Shown in pieces: positions 1 to 8,564 of a stretch of 49,448 nucleotides of DNA. The stretch spans positions 1-49,448 of the IMG/VR virus record IMGVR_UViG_3300046450_002833. One strand, 5' to 3'. A model generated the notes under the pieces. The model did not search any database. It worked only from the letters and a program-made list of their open reading frames with translations, and was not told where the DNA came from. The translations under genes were made by a program, and so were the position numbers. The stretch comes from a virus. Numbering within the stretch: position 1 is the first letter of the stretch; each line of letters opens with the position of its first letter.

Positions 1-174
1 GGATTAAAAGATGTTGAGCAAAAAATAAATGAAAAGTTTTGGAGGCCTCATGACATTCATTATCAACATGGAGATTCCACCAACCTTATTGAGCTTACTG
101 GATTTAAGGAAGAATATGATATAGATAAAACCTTAGAGGACTTATTAAATTATTGGTTAGAAAAAATTCAATGA
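1..174 (+). CDS. C-terminal end of an NAD-dependent epimerase/dehydratase (partial)
   Basis: The frame is open from the first base and stops with TGA at 172-174, so only the last 57 residues are in the window. The end (LTGFKEEYDIDKTLEDLL, then a short Trp-containing helix) looks like the C-terminus of extended short-chain sugar-nucleotide epimerases/dehydratases, where the phrase GF.P.YDLE.GL precedes a final helix. It overlaps the next gene by ATGA. The sugar-gene context supports the call, but the catalytic part is not visible. Confidence 0.5.
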   Translation, partial: GLKDVEQKINEKFWRPHDIHYQHGDSTNLIELTGFKEEYDIDKTLEDLLNYWLEKIQ

Positions 175-1034
175 AAAAAGTTTGCATAATAAATCAACCG
201 CAAGGGTTGGGTGATATTTTATATCTTCAAAAAATAGGTTATCACTACGAAGAGCAAGGTTATGAAATTTATTGGCCTGTTTGTGGAACTTATTGCTCTT
301 ATATATCTAGCTATATTAAAAACTTTAAATATTTTTGCGATTCACTAGATGGGTACATTGACATTGGATTAAATGAAGAGATTTATAAATTGGTTTTGGA
401 GAATCCGGGGCAAGCGTGTAAAATTTACAACGGAACTGTGGGAGATATTGATTTAAAGATAGTTCCCACCAATCACTTAACAGACGTTCAGGCAGCTAAT
501 GCAGAAGTCATGCCCAATCCAGGAACAATACAAAAGAGAAAATATTCTTTTGTTGGAGTTTCCGACAATGACTGGTCGGATTATCTACACATTAATCGAA
601 ATGTGGAAAAAGAAAGCGATTTATATTATAATGTTTTAGGCTTAGAAGATGACGAGGATTATTGCTTAGTTAATACTTTTTTAGGTACGCCTCCGGAGTT
701 TGTTTCGGAATTTTCTTTTATTTTGGATAATTTCCTAAAAAGCGATTCCGGGAAGAGTGGCTTAAGGCATGTATCGCTAAATTTCACCGAGGGCTTTACT
801 CTTTTTGACTGGATGAAGGTTATTGAAAATGCTAAAGAAATTTGGATGGAAGGTTCAGCAATCACTTGGATTTGTGAAAAATTAAATTTAAAGGCGGAGA
901 AGCTGGTTCTGTACCAGCGAAACGGAAATCATAGCGCGGAAATGCATAATCTCTTCTCTCATCCCTGGGGCTCTCCTAATGGCGATTCGCAATCACTTAC
1001 ACCTATTCCTTTATTAAAAAAATCAATACAATGA
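171..1034 (+). CDS. Putative GT-B (heptosyltransferase/GT9-like) glycosyltransferase
   Basis: A 287-residue protein. The N-terminus has the phrase QPQGLGDILYLQK, the glycine-rich loop with GD that starts GT9/heptosyltransferase-like proteins. Near residues 220-250 a segment ENAKEIWMEGSAITWICEKL resembles the nucleotide-sugar site where these enzymes recognise whether the target is 'ours'. ATG at 171 is preferred over the in-frame TTG at 153 because it forms the ATGA overlap with the previous stop, and the next gene starts the same way. Expected role: adding a sugar to a surface or virion glycan. The exact family is uncertain. Confidence 0.5.
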   Translation: MKKVCIINQPQGLGDILYLQKIGYHYEEQGYEIYWPVCGTYCSYISSYIKNFKYFCDSLDGYIDIGLNEEIYKLVLENPGQACKIYNGTVGDIDLKIVPTNHLTDVQAANAEVMPNPGTIQKRKYSFVGVSDNDWSDYLHINRNVEKESDLYYNVLGLEDDEDYCLVNTFLGTPPEFVSEFSFILDNFLKSDSGKSGLRHVSLNFTEGFTLFDWMKVIENAKEIWMEGSAITWICEKLNLKAEKLVLYQRNGNHSAEMHNLFSHPWGSPNGDSQSLTPIPLLKKSIQ

Positions 1035-2842
1035 AAAAAGTAATATCATATAGTTTATACGGAGATAACCCTAAATATATAGAAGGTTTAAGACATAACG
1101 TAAATCTATTAGATGAAGTTTTCACTGACCCTGCCTGGGTAATGAGGGTTTATTATGACGATTCTGTTCCTTCAGATAAATTAGTCTCACATGACAGAGT
1201 GGAGTATGTGAAAGTTGAAAACGACGTTAATTATATGTTTTGGCGGTTTTATGCCTGGGACGATCCAGATGTAGAAGTTTACCTGTGTAGGGATATTGAC
1301 GATAGATTAAATATGTGGGATTACAATATGATTTGTGAGTGGGAGAAAACAAATCACAATTTTACTGTTGGCCGATGCCATGAGGCTCACAATACATTAA
1401 TTCTAGGAGGCCTATGGGGGGGCAAGCCTCAAAATTTCTCTTTCAACATGAAAGGGTTGGTTGATGAGTTTCAAAGTCATCATAATACTACCCAATACAA
1501 CGATGACCAAATTTTTCTATCTACTTGTATTTGGCCCTTAGTTAAATCAGAAACATTAAGTTTCGGTTTGTTTCACGGGGCTGAATGTGCTGACCATGTT
1601 AATATCCCCTTGGACTGCGACCCCCTAAAGTCGCAGACCCCAATAGGCAATGCGCACCCATGGAAAGGCGGGTTCATAATAAAAGAGCACGTGAGGGCTC
1701 ACATGTGTGGGATATATGAACCCCACATGACAAGGTACGAAGACCATTGGAATCCTGGTGCCGGCTATCAATCTGAAGGAAACCACTTATGCTATAAAAA
1801 CTTATATAATGAACTGCAGAATATTCAAGAAATCAACAATCCAGAAGACTTTGACTACTTTGGTCATGCGCCCGACCGTCTAGTAGGTAATAAGTTTTTA
1901 TTCGTTGACGCTCCAAAGAGCGAGGCTTGGACCTCGGAAACTGCCAGCGCCCCACCACCCTGCAAGTATACGAATGATTCAATTTCAGTTGTTGTTGTAG
2001 CTAGAAATGATAATTACGGTGGAAGCCTCAACCATAGAGCTAAACATTGCCTTAATACGCTCATTGAGAATTATGATGAAGTAATTTACGTAGACTGGAA
2101 ATCTCCAGACATTCCCCTTACATCCGCCATTGAAGATGACTTAATTAAGTCGGGAAAACTTAAGGTTTATGTAGTCGAACCAGAGGATATTATTAATAAT
2201 AATCCCGAATATATCAACTATCCCTTAGTTGAGGTTGTTGGTAGAAATATTGGCATTAGGAGGGCTTCCTGCGACTGGGTTTTAACAACCAACATTGATG
2301 TTATGATTGAGCGTATTGATTTATCTAAATATCGAGACGATACATTATATACGGCAGCAAGAAGAAACGTTCCTCAAGATAATCACTTAACATTTACCAA
2401 TACAAAGGAATTGTTGAGTCATTTAGATAGCTGTAAAGATAGTTATGCCAGAAGTCCAGACTCCGTAGCTTATGACGAAAATGGCGCGCCTTTCTCCACA
2501 TGGGATCCGGGAGATATTTGGTCTTTAGTTGTGAATTGTGGAGATTTTCAATTTGCTCATAAAAATATTTGGGAATCAATTAAAGGTTTTGAGGAGAGGT
2601 TTGGTGGCCGCATGTATACAGATTCCAATGTGCTGAAAAAGGCTTCTATTCATCATCGCATAGAAAAAGTTGATGAGAATTTATATCATTTGGATCATGG
2701 TAACGACAGAGGAGTCTCCATTGAGGGAGAGGTACCTCCTCCTCAAAATGACCGGCTTGAGACAGTTAACAACTTCACAGAGACTTCTAATGAAGATACT
2801 TGGGGTTGGCAAAATTATCGTCTTTCTTCTTATGTAATATAA
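1031..2842 (+). CDS. Two-domain glycosyltransferase
   Basis: A 603-residue protein with two GT-A-like halves. The first (about 1-260) starts ISYSLYGDNPKYIEG and has a DxD-type motif DIDDR at residues 88-92 with the phrase FWRFYAWDD before it. The second (about 325-600) starts with a strand SISVVVVARND, has a nucleotide-sugar NID motif near 420, and later GFEERFGG as in family-2 enzymes. The first half is paralogous to the protein at 3885-4562. It starts in an ATGA overlap with the previous gene. Such a fusion would add two sugars in sequence; acceptor unknown. Confidence 0.65.
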   Translation: MKKVISYSLYGDNPKYIEGLRHNVNLLDEVFTDPAWVMRVYYDDSVPSDKLVSHDRVEYVKVENDVNYMFWRFYAWDDPDVEVYLCRDIDDRLNMWDYNMICEWEKTNHNFTVGRCHEAHNTLILGGLWGGKPQNFSFNMKGLVDEFQSHHNTTQYNDDQIFLSTCIWPLVKSETLSFGLFHGAECADHVNIPLDCDPLKSQTPIGNAHPWKGGFIIKEHVRAHMCGIYEPHMTRYEDHWNPGAGYQSEGNHLCYKNLYNELQNIQEINNPEDFDYFGHAPDRLVGNKFLFVDAPKSEAWTSETASAPPPCKYTNDSISVVVVARNDNYGGSLNHRAKHCLNTLIENYDEVIYVDWKSPDIPLTSAIEDDLIKSGKLKVYVVEPEDIINNNPEYINYPLVEVVGRNIGIRRASCDWVLTTNIDVMIERIDLSKYRDDTLYTAARRNVPQDNHLTFTNTKELLSHLDSCKDSYARSPDSVAYDENGAPFSTWDPGDIWSLVVNCGDFQFAHKNIWESIKGFEERFGGRMYTDSNVLKKASIHHRIEKVDENLYHLDHGNDRGVSIEGEVPPPQNDRLETVNNFTETSNEDTWGWQNYRLSSYVI

Positions 2843-2867
2843 TTTATAATAATTGCAAGCAATTTAT

Positions 2868-3860
2868 ATGAAAGAGTCCATCAACTGGTTTAAGAAAAAG
2901 TACAAATGCGCCCTTGTCACAGGTGGGGCGGGATTCATTGGTAGTCATTTGACTGAAAAACTAGTGGCAGAAGGAATAGAAACTAAAGTTTTAGATAATT
3001 TCTCAACAGGTCGAAAAGAAAATCTCCTAAAGTGCGTGGATAAAGAAAATTTTTCTTTATTTGATTTGGATTTAGGAAAATTAGGTGACCGAGATGATTT
3101 TTTAGAGAACGTTGAAGTTGTTTTTCATATGGCTGCGAATCCAGAGGTTCGAGGGGGGAATGATAATCCAGAAATTTTATTTGAGCAAAATACTGTCAAT
3201 ACTTTTAATTTGTTACAAAGAATTAAACATAGCAAAGTAAGGAGAATTGTTTTTGCGTCAACATCAGCGGTGTATGGAAACGTAAGGACATTACCCACTC
3301 ATGAGGGATATGGACCATTATATCCTATATCGCATTACGGCGCATCCAAGTTATCGTGCGAGGCAATGATATCTTCGTTTTGCTATAATTACGATATGGA
3401 TGCAATTATTTTACGTCCCGCCAATGTAATTGGATCTCGCTTCCATCGTGGGTTAATATGGGATTTGATTCATAAATTAAAAAGCGACAAAAACAGGCTA
3501 GAAGTTTTAGGGGATGGAAAGCAATCCAAATCTTTTATTCATATAAGCGACATGATAAAAGGAATATTTCAATCCATGAGAAAAGAAGAAAATGGTGTGG
3601 ATATTTTCAATATGGGAAGCGAAGATAGGGTAGATATCATCAATGTGGCAAAAATAGTTTGTAAAAATATGAAATTACCCAACGTAGAAATTTTCACCAC
3701 GGGCGGCGCTGAAAATGGCGGGGGGTGGATGGGGGATATGAAAATCGTGCATTTAGATATTTCCAAGCTAAAGAATATGGGGTGGGCACCAAAACTTTCA
3801 AGCTTAGAGGCGGTCGACTTAACTTCGCAAGAGATTATGGATGAAGGGGTTATGAGTTAA
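2868..3860 (+). CDS. NAD-dependent sugar-nucleotide epimerase/dehydratase
   Basis: Extended short-chain dehydrogenase of 330 residues. The Rossmann motif TGGAGFIG is at residues 18-25, and the catalytic pair is Y157/K161 in YGASK, with the STSAVYG serine stretch before it. Length and layout fit UDP-glucose 4-epimerase or dTDP-glucose 4,6-dehydratase relatives, which remodel the sugar while it is carried on a nucleotide. ATG at 2868 is chosen over an upstream in-frame TTG at 2853. It should supply an activated sugar to the flanking transferases. Substrate cannot be told from sequence alone. Confidence 0.85.
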   Translation: MKESINWFKKKYKCALVTGGAGFIGSHLTEKLVAEGIETKVLDNFSTGRKENLLKCVDKENFSLFDLDLGKLGDRDDFLENVEVVFHMAANPEVRGGNDNPEILFEQNTVNTFNLLQRIKHSKVRRIVFASTSAVYGNVRTLPTHEGYGPLYPISHYGASKLSCEAMISSFCYNYDMDAIILRPANVIGSRFHRGLIWDLIHKLKSDKNRLEVLGDGKQSKSFIHISDMIKGIFQSMRKEENGVDIFNMGSEDRVDIINVAKIVCKNMKLPNVEIFTTGGAENGGGWMGDMKIVHLDISKLKNMGWAPKLSSLEAVDLTSQEIMDEGVMS

Positions 3861-3884
3861 CTTAATTTCACTCTTTAAAAATCA

Positions 3885-4562
3885 ATGAATTACATAAGCT
3901 ACAGCCTATGGGGTGATGATCCAGTATATACTCAGGGGGCTATAGAAAATGCAAAACAAATTCCAGAAATATATCCAGAATGGAAAATGGTGGTTTACTA
4001 TGGGTCTAATGTTCCCAGTGATGCAATCGAAGAGTTGAATTCCTCGCAATGCCTTTGCCTTGAAGCTGACGAATCTTACTATGGCATGTTTTGGAGATTT
4101 TTTGCTGTGGATTTAGTTTCTTCAGAACATGTTATCTTCAGAGATTGTGACTCCAGATTAAGTTTTCGTGAGAAATTTGCCGTGGATGAGTGGATTGTTT
4201 CGGGTAAGAGCGCTCATTCAGTAAGGGACCACCCTCTTCACAGAATACCGCATTCTTGTTCGTCACCTAGTTTTCTGGGTGGCATGTGGGGAATAAAGTC
4301 AGGAACCTATCCTCTGGTTGATAAAATAAAAAAGTCTCATTGGTCGAAGGAGTTTAGCTATGGGGCTGACCAAGGCTTCCTGCAGGAGGTCTATGGATTT
4401 TTTAAAGAGAGAAACGACATTACCATTCACAACGAATTCGAGGGTGGTAATAAAATCGCGCATCCAAGGGAAGATTATCGCTTTATTGGGGAGAGAATGA
4501 CTGTGGATAATAATCCCACTTGTGAGGATTGGACAATCATAAGGGATTTCTATGAAAACTAG
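3885..4562 (+). CDS. Glycosyltransferase, single-domain paralogue of the upstream two-domain enzyme
   Basis: A 225-residue protein starting NYISYSLWGDDPVYTQG, clearly related to the first half of the 1031-2842 product: the same SYSL.GD.P start, the same FWRFFA phrase and the same acidic motif, here DCDSR at residues 87-91. That motif would bind the metal and nucleotide sugar. It overlaps the next gene by 11 bases. The two copies suggest local duplication inside the cassette. Confidence 0.6.
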   Translation: MNYISYSLWGDDPVYTQGAIENAKQIPEIYPEWKMVVYYGSNVPSDAIEELNSSQCLCLEADESYYGMFWRFFAVDLVSSEHVIFRDCDSRLSFREKFAVDEWIVSGKSAHSVRDHPLHRIPHSCSSPSFLGGMWGIKSGTYPLVDKIKKSHWSKEFSYGADQGFLQEVYGFFKERNDITIHNEFEGGNKIAHPREDYRFIGERMTVDNNPTCEDWTIIRDFYEN

Positions 4563-5529
4563 TGAGATGAAGCTCCTAAACTATTACGATTTGATAGAGA
4601 AAAATTCCATAACTCTTCCCGATGAAGGATTGGCTAGGGAATTTCATATTAAAAAAATAGAACTCAACAACGTGGGCGATATAGAATTCTCCATTGTTAT
4701 GACTGTCTTTAATCAGCGTCATATTATTTGTAAACATATAGAAGCTGTATTAAGATATACGCAAGGGCCCAGCGAACTCATTTTAATCTTGGATTATTGT
4801 GTTGACGGTTCAGAGGAAAAGATTTTAAATTTCTTTAAAAATCACAACGATGAGTACAAAAACTTTAAATCTGTAACCATTATTAAGCATGAAAAATTCC
4901 CCATTTTTGAAGCGTCTTGCGATAATGTAGGCTTCATGCTTTCTGAAGGGAGATTCTGCCTTGAAATCCAAGGGGATCAAGAGATGATTGAGGATGGATA
5001 TAACCTTCAACTCGCCCGACCCTTTGATGTATTTGAAAATTGCATTGGCGTTTCCGGCAGATGCGCTCATCAGAGGGGAGGTTCAGATGTGGCTGGTGCA
5101 AAATGTTGGGACGTTGAAAAATCCACTTCTGATTCTGATTTCTCTAGAGATATATTTTATGAGAGAGAAACTTGCAACAGGGGCCCCCTACTCTTGCATC
5201 GTCAAAAACTTAAAAGTTTAAATTTTTTAGACGAAAAAAATTTCCATCAATGCAATTCTGAGCATGATATGTTTTTTCGGGCATACTATTACCACAAGTA
5301 TATATGCGGTCACATAGCCATAGACTTTAATAGTCCAGAGCACGCCAGAGGAGCGGGAAGGATACATCATATCGGGATGGAGGCTCATGATATTAATGAG
5401 TCCCTTAGGTCTAAAAGGTTACTACAAAGAGATGACGATCTGCCTCCGCACGACCTATGGAATACAGGTTTTCTGAAAAATATAGACTCTAAAATGCCCG
5501 TTAAAGCGCCCAAAGACTTACCCATTTAA
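4552..5529 (+). CDS. Family 2 (GT-A) glycosyltransferase
   Basis: A 325-residue protein. A GT2 core starts near residue 45 with EFSIVMTVFNQR, followed by a strand and acidic turn LILDYCVDGSEE and, further on, a loop with QGDQEM that takes the DxD position. An approximately 40-residue N-terminal extension precedes the core. The late segment CNSEHDMFFRAYYY resembles the ED..... catalytic-base region of GT2. It is translated in overlap with the previous gene. Acceptor unknown. Confidence 0.7.
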   Translation: MKTSEMKLLNYYDLIEKNSITLPDEGLAREFHIKKIELNNVGDIEFSIVMTVFNQRHIICKHIEAVLRYTQGPSELILILDYCVDGSEEKILNFFKNHNDEYKNFKSVTIIKHEKFPIFEASCDNVGFMLSEGRFCLEIQGDQEMIEDGYNLQLARPFDVFENCIGVSGRCAHQRGGSDVAGAKCWDVEKSTSDSDFSRDIFYERETCNRGPLLLHRQKLKSLNFLDEKNFHQCNSEHDMFFRAYYYHKYICGHIAIDFNSPEHARGAGRIHHIGMEAHDINESLRSKRLLQRDDDLPPHDLWNTGFLKNIDSKMPVKAPKDLPI

Positions 5530-5596
5530 ATCTAAGATATTTATAGATAAATATCAAGCTTGTTTTAATATATAAGAAATTACAAAGAAACGCATT

Positions 5597-6373
5597 ATGA
5601 AAAACGAAGAAAAAATTAAATACTCGGCAGCTGATTGGCCAAGGCATGACGACTGGACGAGTCGGCCGGCACACGCCCGATGCCCGTGGGTTATATACGA
5701 CGACATACAACTCATGCAGCATCAAAACATACTAACCGCCTATCCCCCCTTACTGGAGAAAGAAAATTTCTCTCGGTTTATTGAGTTCGGCACTTGTTTT
5801 GGCGGATTACCCCTTGTTTTTAGAGAGGTTTTCGACTTTAAGGGTGATATCATAACTTATGACTGCTCAGGCGATGGAACTATAACCAGTAGCTACATGA
5901 ACCACATTAAAGCTCAGGATGATGCTAATCATTGGCCTAGCACGGTTGATAGTTCGCCCAGCTTATCTTCATACCCGGCAAAAACGAATTGGTATTCACA
6001 GTTAGAACTAAACCCTCCCGACATAAGATCTAAATTCGCTAAAAATAATATTGATTACAGAATTAAAGACGTTTTTAATCCTGAAGTTATGAAAGAAATT
6101 GGGGATTTAATTCAAGGAGAGGGTAAAACTCTATTAATGTGCGACAACGGAAATAAGCCGGGAGAAATTAACGCCTACGCTAAATTTTTAAAGGAGGGCG
6201 ACATTATATTGGGTCACGATTACTTCAAGGGTGAGTGTGAGTTAGATATCTGGATATATAAAGACTTTGGCCTTGGCGAAGTAATGGGGACTGTCGAAGA
6301 ACGCTCTCTAAACATAGAAAATGAATACACAGAATCGTTTCGCCAGTGTGCGACTTTTATTGGTGTAAAATAA
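5597..6373 (+). CDS. SAM-dependent methyltransferase-like protein (cephalosporin hydroxylase/rhamnosyl O-methyltransferase type)
   Basis: A 258-residue protein. The phrase RFIEFGTCFGGLPLVF near residues 55-70 matches the E.G...GG SAM-binding loop of CmcI-like methyltransferases. The later LLMCDNGNKPGEINAY and GDIILGHDYF give the acidic metal-binding strand and the conserved H-D. These enzymes O-methylate sugars, which fits the glycan cassette. A 67-base gap separates it from the upstream gene. It ends facing the convergent minus-strand pseudogene, with no clear terminator between them. Confidence 0.65.
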   Translation: MKNEEKIKYSAADWPRHDDWTSRPAHARCPWVIYDDIQLMQHQNILTAYPPLLEKENFSRFIEFGTCFGGLPLVFREVFDFKGDIITYDCSGDGTITSSYMNHIKAQDDANHWPSTVDSSPSLSSYPAKTNWYSQLELNPPDIRSKFAKNNIDYRIKDVFNPEVMKEIGDLIQGEGKTLLMCDNGNKPGEINAYAKFLKEGDIILGHDYFKGECELDIWIYKDFGLGEVMGTVEERSLNIENEYTESFRQCATFIGVK

Positions 6374-6388
6374 ATCGTCCCATTTCCA

Positions 6389-7091
6389 TTATCGCGGAGA
6401 TCTCCAATTGTAATATGCGCAAGGAGAGTCTACAAAAGCGCAATCCGTATGGCTTAAAGCTTTGATCCAACAGCCATAATCTTCAGCTGAATTTGGGACG
6501 GATTCCATATAATCAATTTCCCCCAAAATAGACGTCTTGATTATAACGCTAGAAGTCACGCAGAGATTTTGTTTCTCAAGAAGCTTCAGATCTCACACCA
6601 AAGGAGGTCCCCCTTCGAAGAAATTATGGACCCCCAGACCACTCAGCTTGACGTCAACTTCGGTTTTATATTTCTCCTGCAGAAAAAGGGGGGTACCTCT
6701 CCCCCTCTCGATAAAAACCCGAGCCAAAGAAACTTTCCGTGCAAGACATTTCGCAACCAGTATTTTTCATAACCTCAAGTTGTTTTTCTATTTTTTGAGG
6801 CAACCATGAGTCGTCATCGTCCAAGAAGGCAATGTATTCTCCGGACGCCTGCTTCATGCCCACTGTTCTTGCGCGTCCAGCACACGGATAACCAAATTTC
6901 TCTATACTATTCTGCTCTAAATGAATAATTTTTATATCACCGAAATCATATTCATAATATTCTTTCTGCGTTGATCGGTCATTTATTACTATAATTTCTA
7001 TATCCTTGTGTGTTTGTTTTTTTATACTAGAAACTGCATTTAATAAATATTCAAATCGATTATATGTAGGTATAATTGCTGAGATTTTCAC
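6389..7091 (-). pseudogene. Decayed family 2 glycosyltransferase
   Basis: Read on the minus strand, the N-terminal 141 residues (start 7091) are a good GT2 domain: SAIIPTYNR, VINDRS, then AFLDDDDSWLP. This frame stops at 6666-6668. In the next frame the expected second half continues: GLGVHNFFEGGPPLV, an in-frame TGA at 6593-6595, then CVTSSVIIKTSILGEIDYME, NSAEDYGCWIKALSHTDC and DSPCAYYNW, ending with TAA at 6389-6391. This is the usual GT2 C-terminal layout (SSVIIR, then SEDYDLW). The frame change probably lies in the homopolymers at 6683-6693 (A5 then G6 on the plus strand). So one frameshift plus one nonsense codon separate it from an intact gene. Sequencing error could explain the indel but less easily both lesions. 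Confidence 0.75.
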
Positions 7092-7774
7092 GGGTATAGG
7101 GTTTTGCTTAAATCATTTGAGTAAAAAGGGAATCTGCTTTTTAAAAAATCATCCTCAATAAATATTGCATTCCCCCCATGACAAACAAATGAATATCCCT
7201 TCTCCAAGCCCAAATTGACCATTGGGGCGAGAGCAGTGCCTTGGTATTTAGTGGGGGTATGTATATGTTCTAAATTATTAAAGTCAACATGGCTGCCAGA
7301 ATTCACTTCTATTACAACAATTTTTGGTCGGTATTTTTTAAAACTTTTCCAAATTTGATAGTCGTAAGAATCGACATCAATAGATAACACATCAAAATTA
7401 ATGGGTATTTTAGTTTTGCCGAGCAAATTATCAAGAGAATTATCAGTATCGCTATAATCGACAAATGCATTAATTGGAATAATATTTGGATATTTTTCAA
7501 CAGTTTTTAGCAAATCTTTGTAGTTGTTATTATCTGCTTCAATAAATACAGCTTTAAAATTCTTCTCCACTAAATTAAAGGTGTTGGAAAATAGTATGCC
7601 ATCCCAAGCGCCAAATTCACAAACCCAACCATTATCAATTTCTAATTTTTTTAATAATTCATCAATAATTCCATCTTCACCATTTTGTGAATATACGTTG
7701 TGGCTATATTTCTCACGAAAAACTTCAGATGAAGCGGATTTTATTGGATTTATTTTTTCTTTAGCGGTAATCAT
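7088..7774 (-). CDS. FkbM-like SAM-dependent methyltransferase
   Basis: A 228-residue minus-strand protein. The phrase SQNGEDGIIDELL precedes WVCEFGAWDGILFSNT (about residues 50-66), the SAM-binding loop of FkbM-like enzymes. IDVDSYDYQIWKSF (about 133-146) matches the conserved D.(D/E).. metal or base region of that family. FkbM-type enzymes O-methylate sugars and natural products. It overlaps the downstream pseudogene start by ATGA, so the pair was one operon. It is transcribed away from the replication genes. Confidence 0.7.
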   Translation of the reverse strand: MITAKEKINPIKSASSEVFREKYSHNVYSQNGEDGIIDELLKKLEIDNGWVCEFGAWDGILFSNTFNLVEKNFKAVFIEADNNNYKDLLKTVEKYPNIIPINAFVDYSDTDNSLDNLLGKTKIPINFDVLSIDVDSYDYQIWKSFKKYRPKIVVIEVNSGSHVDFNNLEHIHTPTKYQGTALAPMVNLGLEKGYSFVCHGGNAIFIEDDFLKSRFPFYSNDLSKTLYP

Positions 7775-7794
7775 TTTAGAAATTCAAACTTACT

Positions 7795-7823
7795 ATAATA
7801 CTATATACAATATACACGTTAAA
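7795..7823 (-). promoter_or_regulatory. Minus-strand promoter for the methyltransferase/glycosyltransferase pair
   Basis: On the minus strand TTTAAC (7818-7823), a 17-base spacer and TATTAT (7795-7800). The ATG at 7774 follows about 20 bases later. A plus-strand box pair TTCAAA-N17-TACAAT (7783-7811) overlaps it and may serve the gene at 7831, giving a divergent overlapping promoter. Neither -35 is perfect. Confidence 0.4.
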
Positions 7824-7830
7824 TTTTTCC

Positions 7831-8241
7831 ATGAGATTTAAAACCCTAACTGGCGCCACTCGTAGTGTTTCTAATATTAAAAAGAAATTAATAAAATGGA
7901 ACAATAAAAGCCGAAGTAAGTTCCAATACAGAGTTAAAAAATTCCTTGAGCCATATTGGGACAATCACATTGTTTTTGAAGAGTTTCCCATTGTCGGAAC
8001 TAGAATGTCTTTAGATTTCTATAACGCCAACAAGAAAATAGCTGTAGAAGTTCAGGGCGGCCAACACACTAAATACGTACCACACTTTCACGGTGGTTAC
8101 AAAAACAATTTCATAGCGCAGCTCAATAGAGACCAAAAAAAATTAGACTTCTGCAGGCTTAACGACATTACTTTAGTAGAAATTTACGAAAAAGACGAAA
8201 TAAACGAAAAGCTCTTTGGAAAATATGGTGTTGACCTTTAG
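7831..8241 (+). CDS. PD-(D/E)XK-type endonuclease-like protein (VSR/homing type)
   Basis: A 136-residue basic protein. The core FEEFPIVGTRMSLDFYNA then KIAVEVQGGQH (about residues 50-78) gives the E...D...E-x-Q layout of very-short-patch-repair-like and phage homing nucleases. It is followed by DQKKLDFCRLNDITLVEI, the usual last helix and strand. A free-standing homing or recombination nuclease is the likely role. It sits between the glycan cassette and the replication operon, a typical place for a mobile nuclease gene. Confidence 0.65.
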   Translation: MRFKTLTGATRSVSNIKKKLIKWNNKSRSKFQYRVKKFLEPYWDNHIVFEEFPIVGTRMSLDFYNANKKIAVEVQGGQHTKYVPHFHGGYKNNFIAQLNRDQKKLDFCRLNDITLVEIYEKDEINEKLFGKYGVDL

Positions 8242-8261
8242 TATATAGTGTAATATAGCAT

Positions 8262-8522
8262 ATGAAAGATATAAACCCAGAGAACTTGGAGGAGTTTCAA
8301 ATTCCAGAAAGCTTCCTTCAGGAACTGTTCGAGCTAACAGGGGAATCAGAAAACAACAGAGGCTTTCTTCTTGTCTGTGTCGGCCAGGATGGGCGACCAT
8401 TTATTTATTCCAAATCAGCCTCTGCAGTAATAGAATTAGGCATAAGAAAAGCGATGGAAGAGTTCTTAGACGAGTCTCAGAATCATGACAGTTTAGATTA
8501 TCTTTCCGAAGATAGTGAATAA
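8262..8522 (+). CDS. Hypothetical acidic protein
   Basis: An 86-residue protein of unknown function. It is strongly acidic with an Asp/Glu/Ser-rich tail, and a central stretch RGFLLVCVGQDGRPFIYSKS looks like a small alpha/beta core. It lies directly before the dnaB operon promoter. The upstream bases TAGTGTAATATA look like a -10 box, but no -35 sits at 17 bp. Confidence 0.55.
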   Translation: MKDINPENLEEFQIPESFLQELFELTGESENNRGFLLVCVGQDGRPFIYSKSASAVIELGIRKAMEEFLDESQNHDSLDYLSEDSE

Positions 8523-8527
8523 ATAGA

Positions 8528-8556
8528 TTGACTACTCCACTTTTTTGTGGTAAGAT
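8528..8556 (+). promoter_or_regulatory. Sigma-70 promoter of the dnaB operon
   Basis: TTGACT, 17-base spacer, TAAGAT. The dnaB ATG is at 8565, 8 bases past the -10 box, so transcription should begin at or next to the start codon. The spacer contains a small inverted repeat CCAC-TTTTTT-GTGG that could be an operator. Confidence 0.65.
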
Positions 8557-8564
8557 AGTTTAAT

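Noticed and set aside
6537-6809. Plus-strand frames over the decayed glycosyltransferase
   Set aside because: Sequence is explained by the GT2 remnant on the other strand; the plus-strand translations look random.
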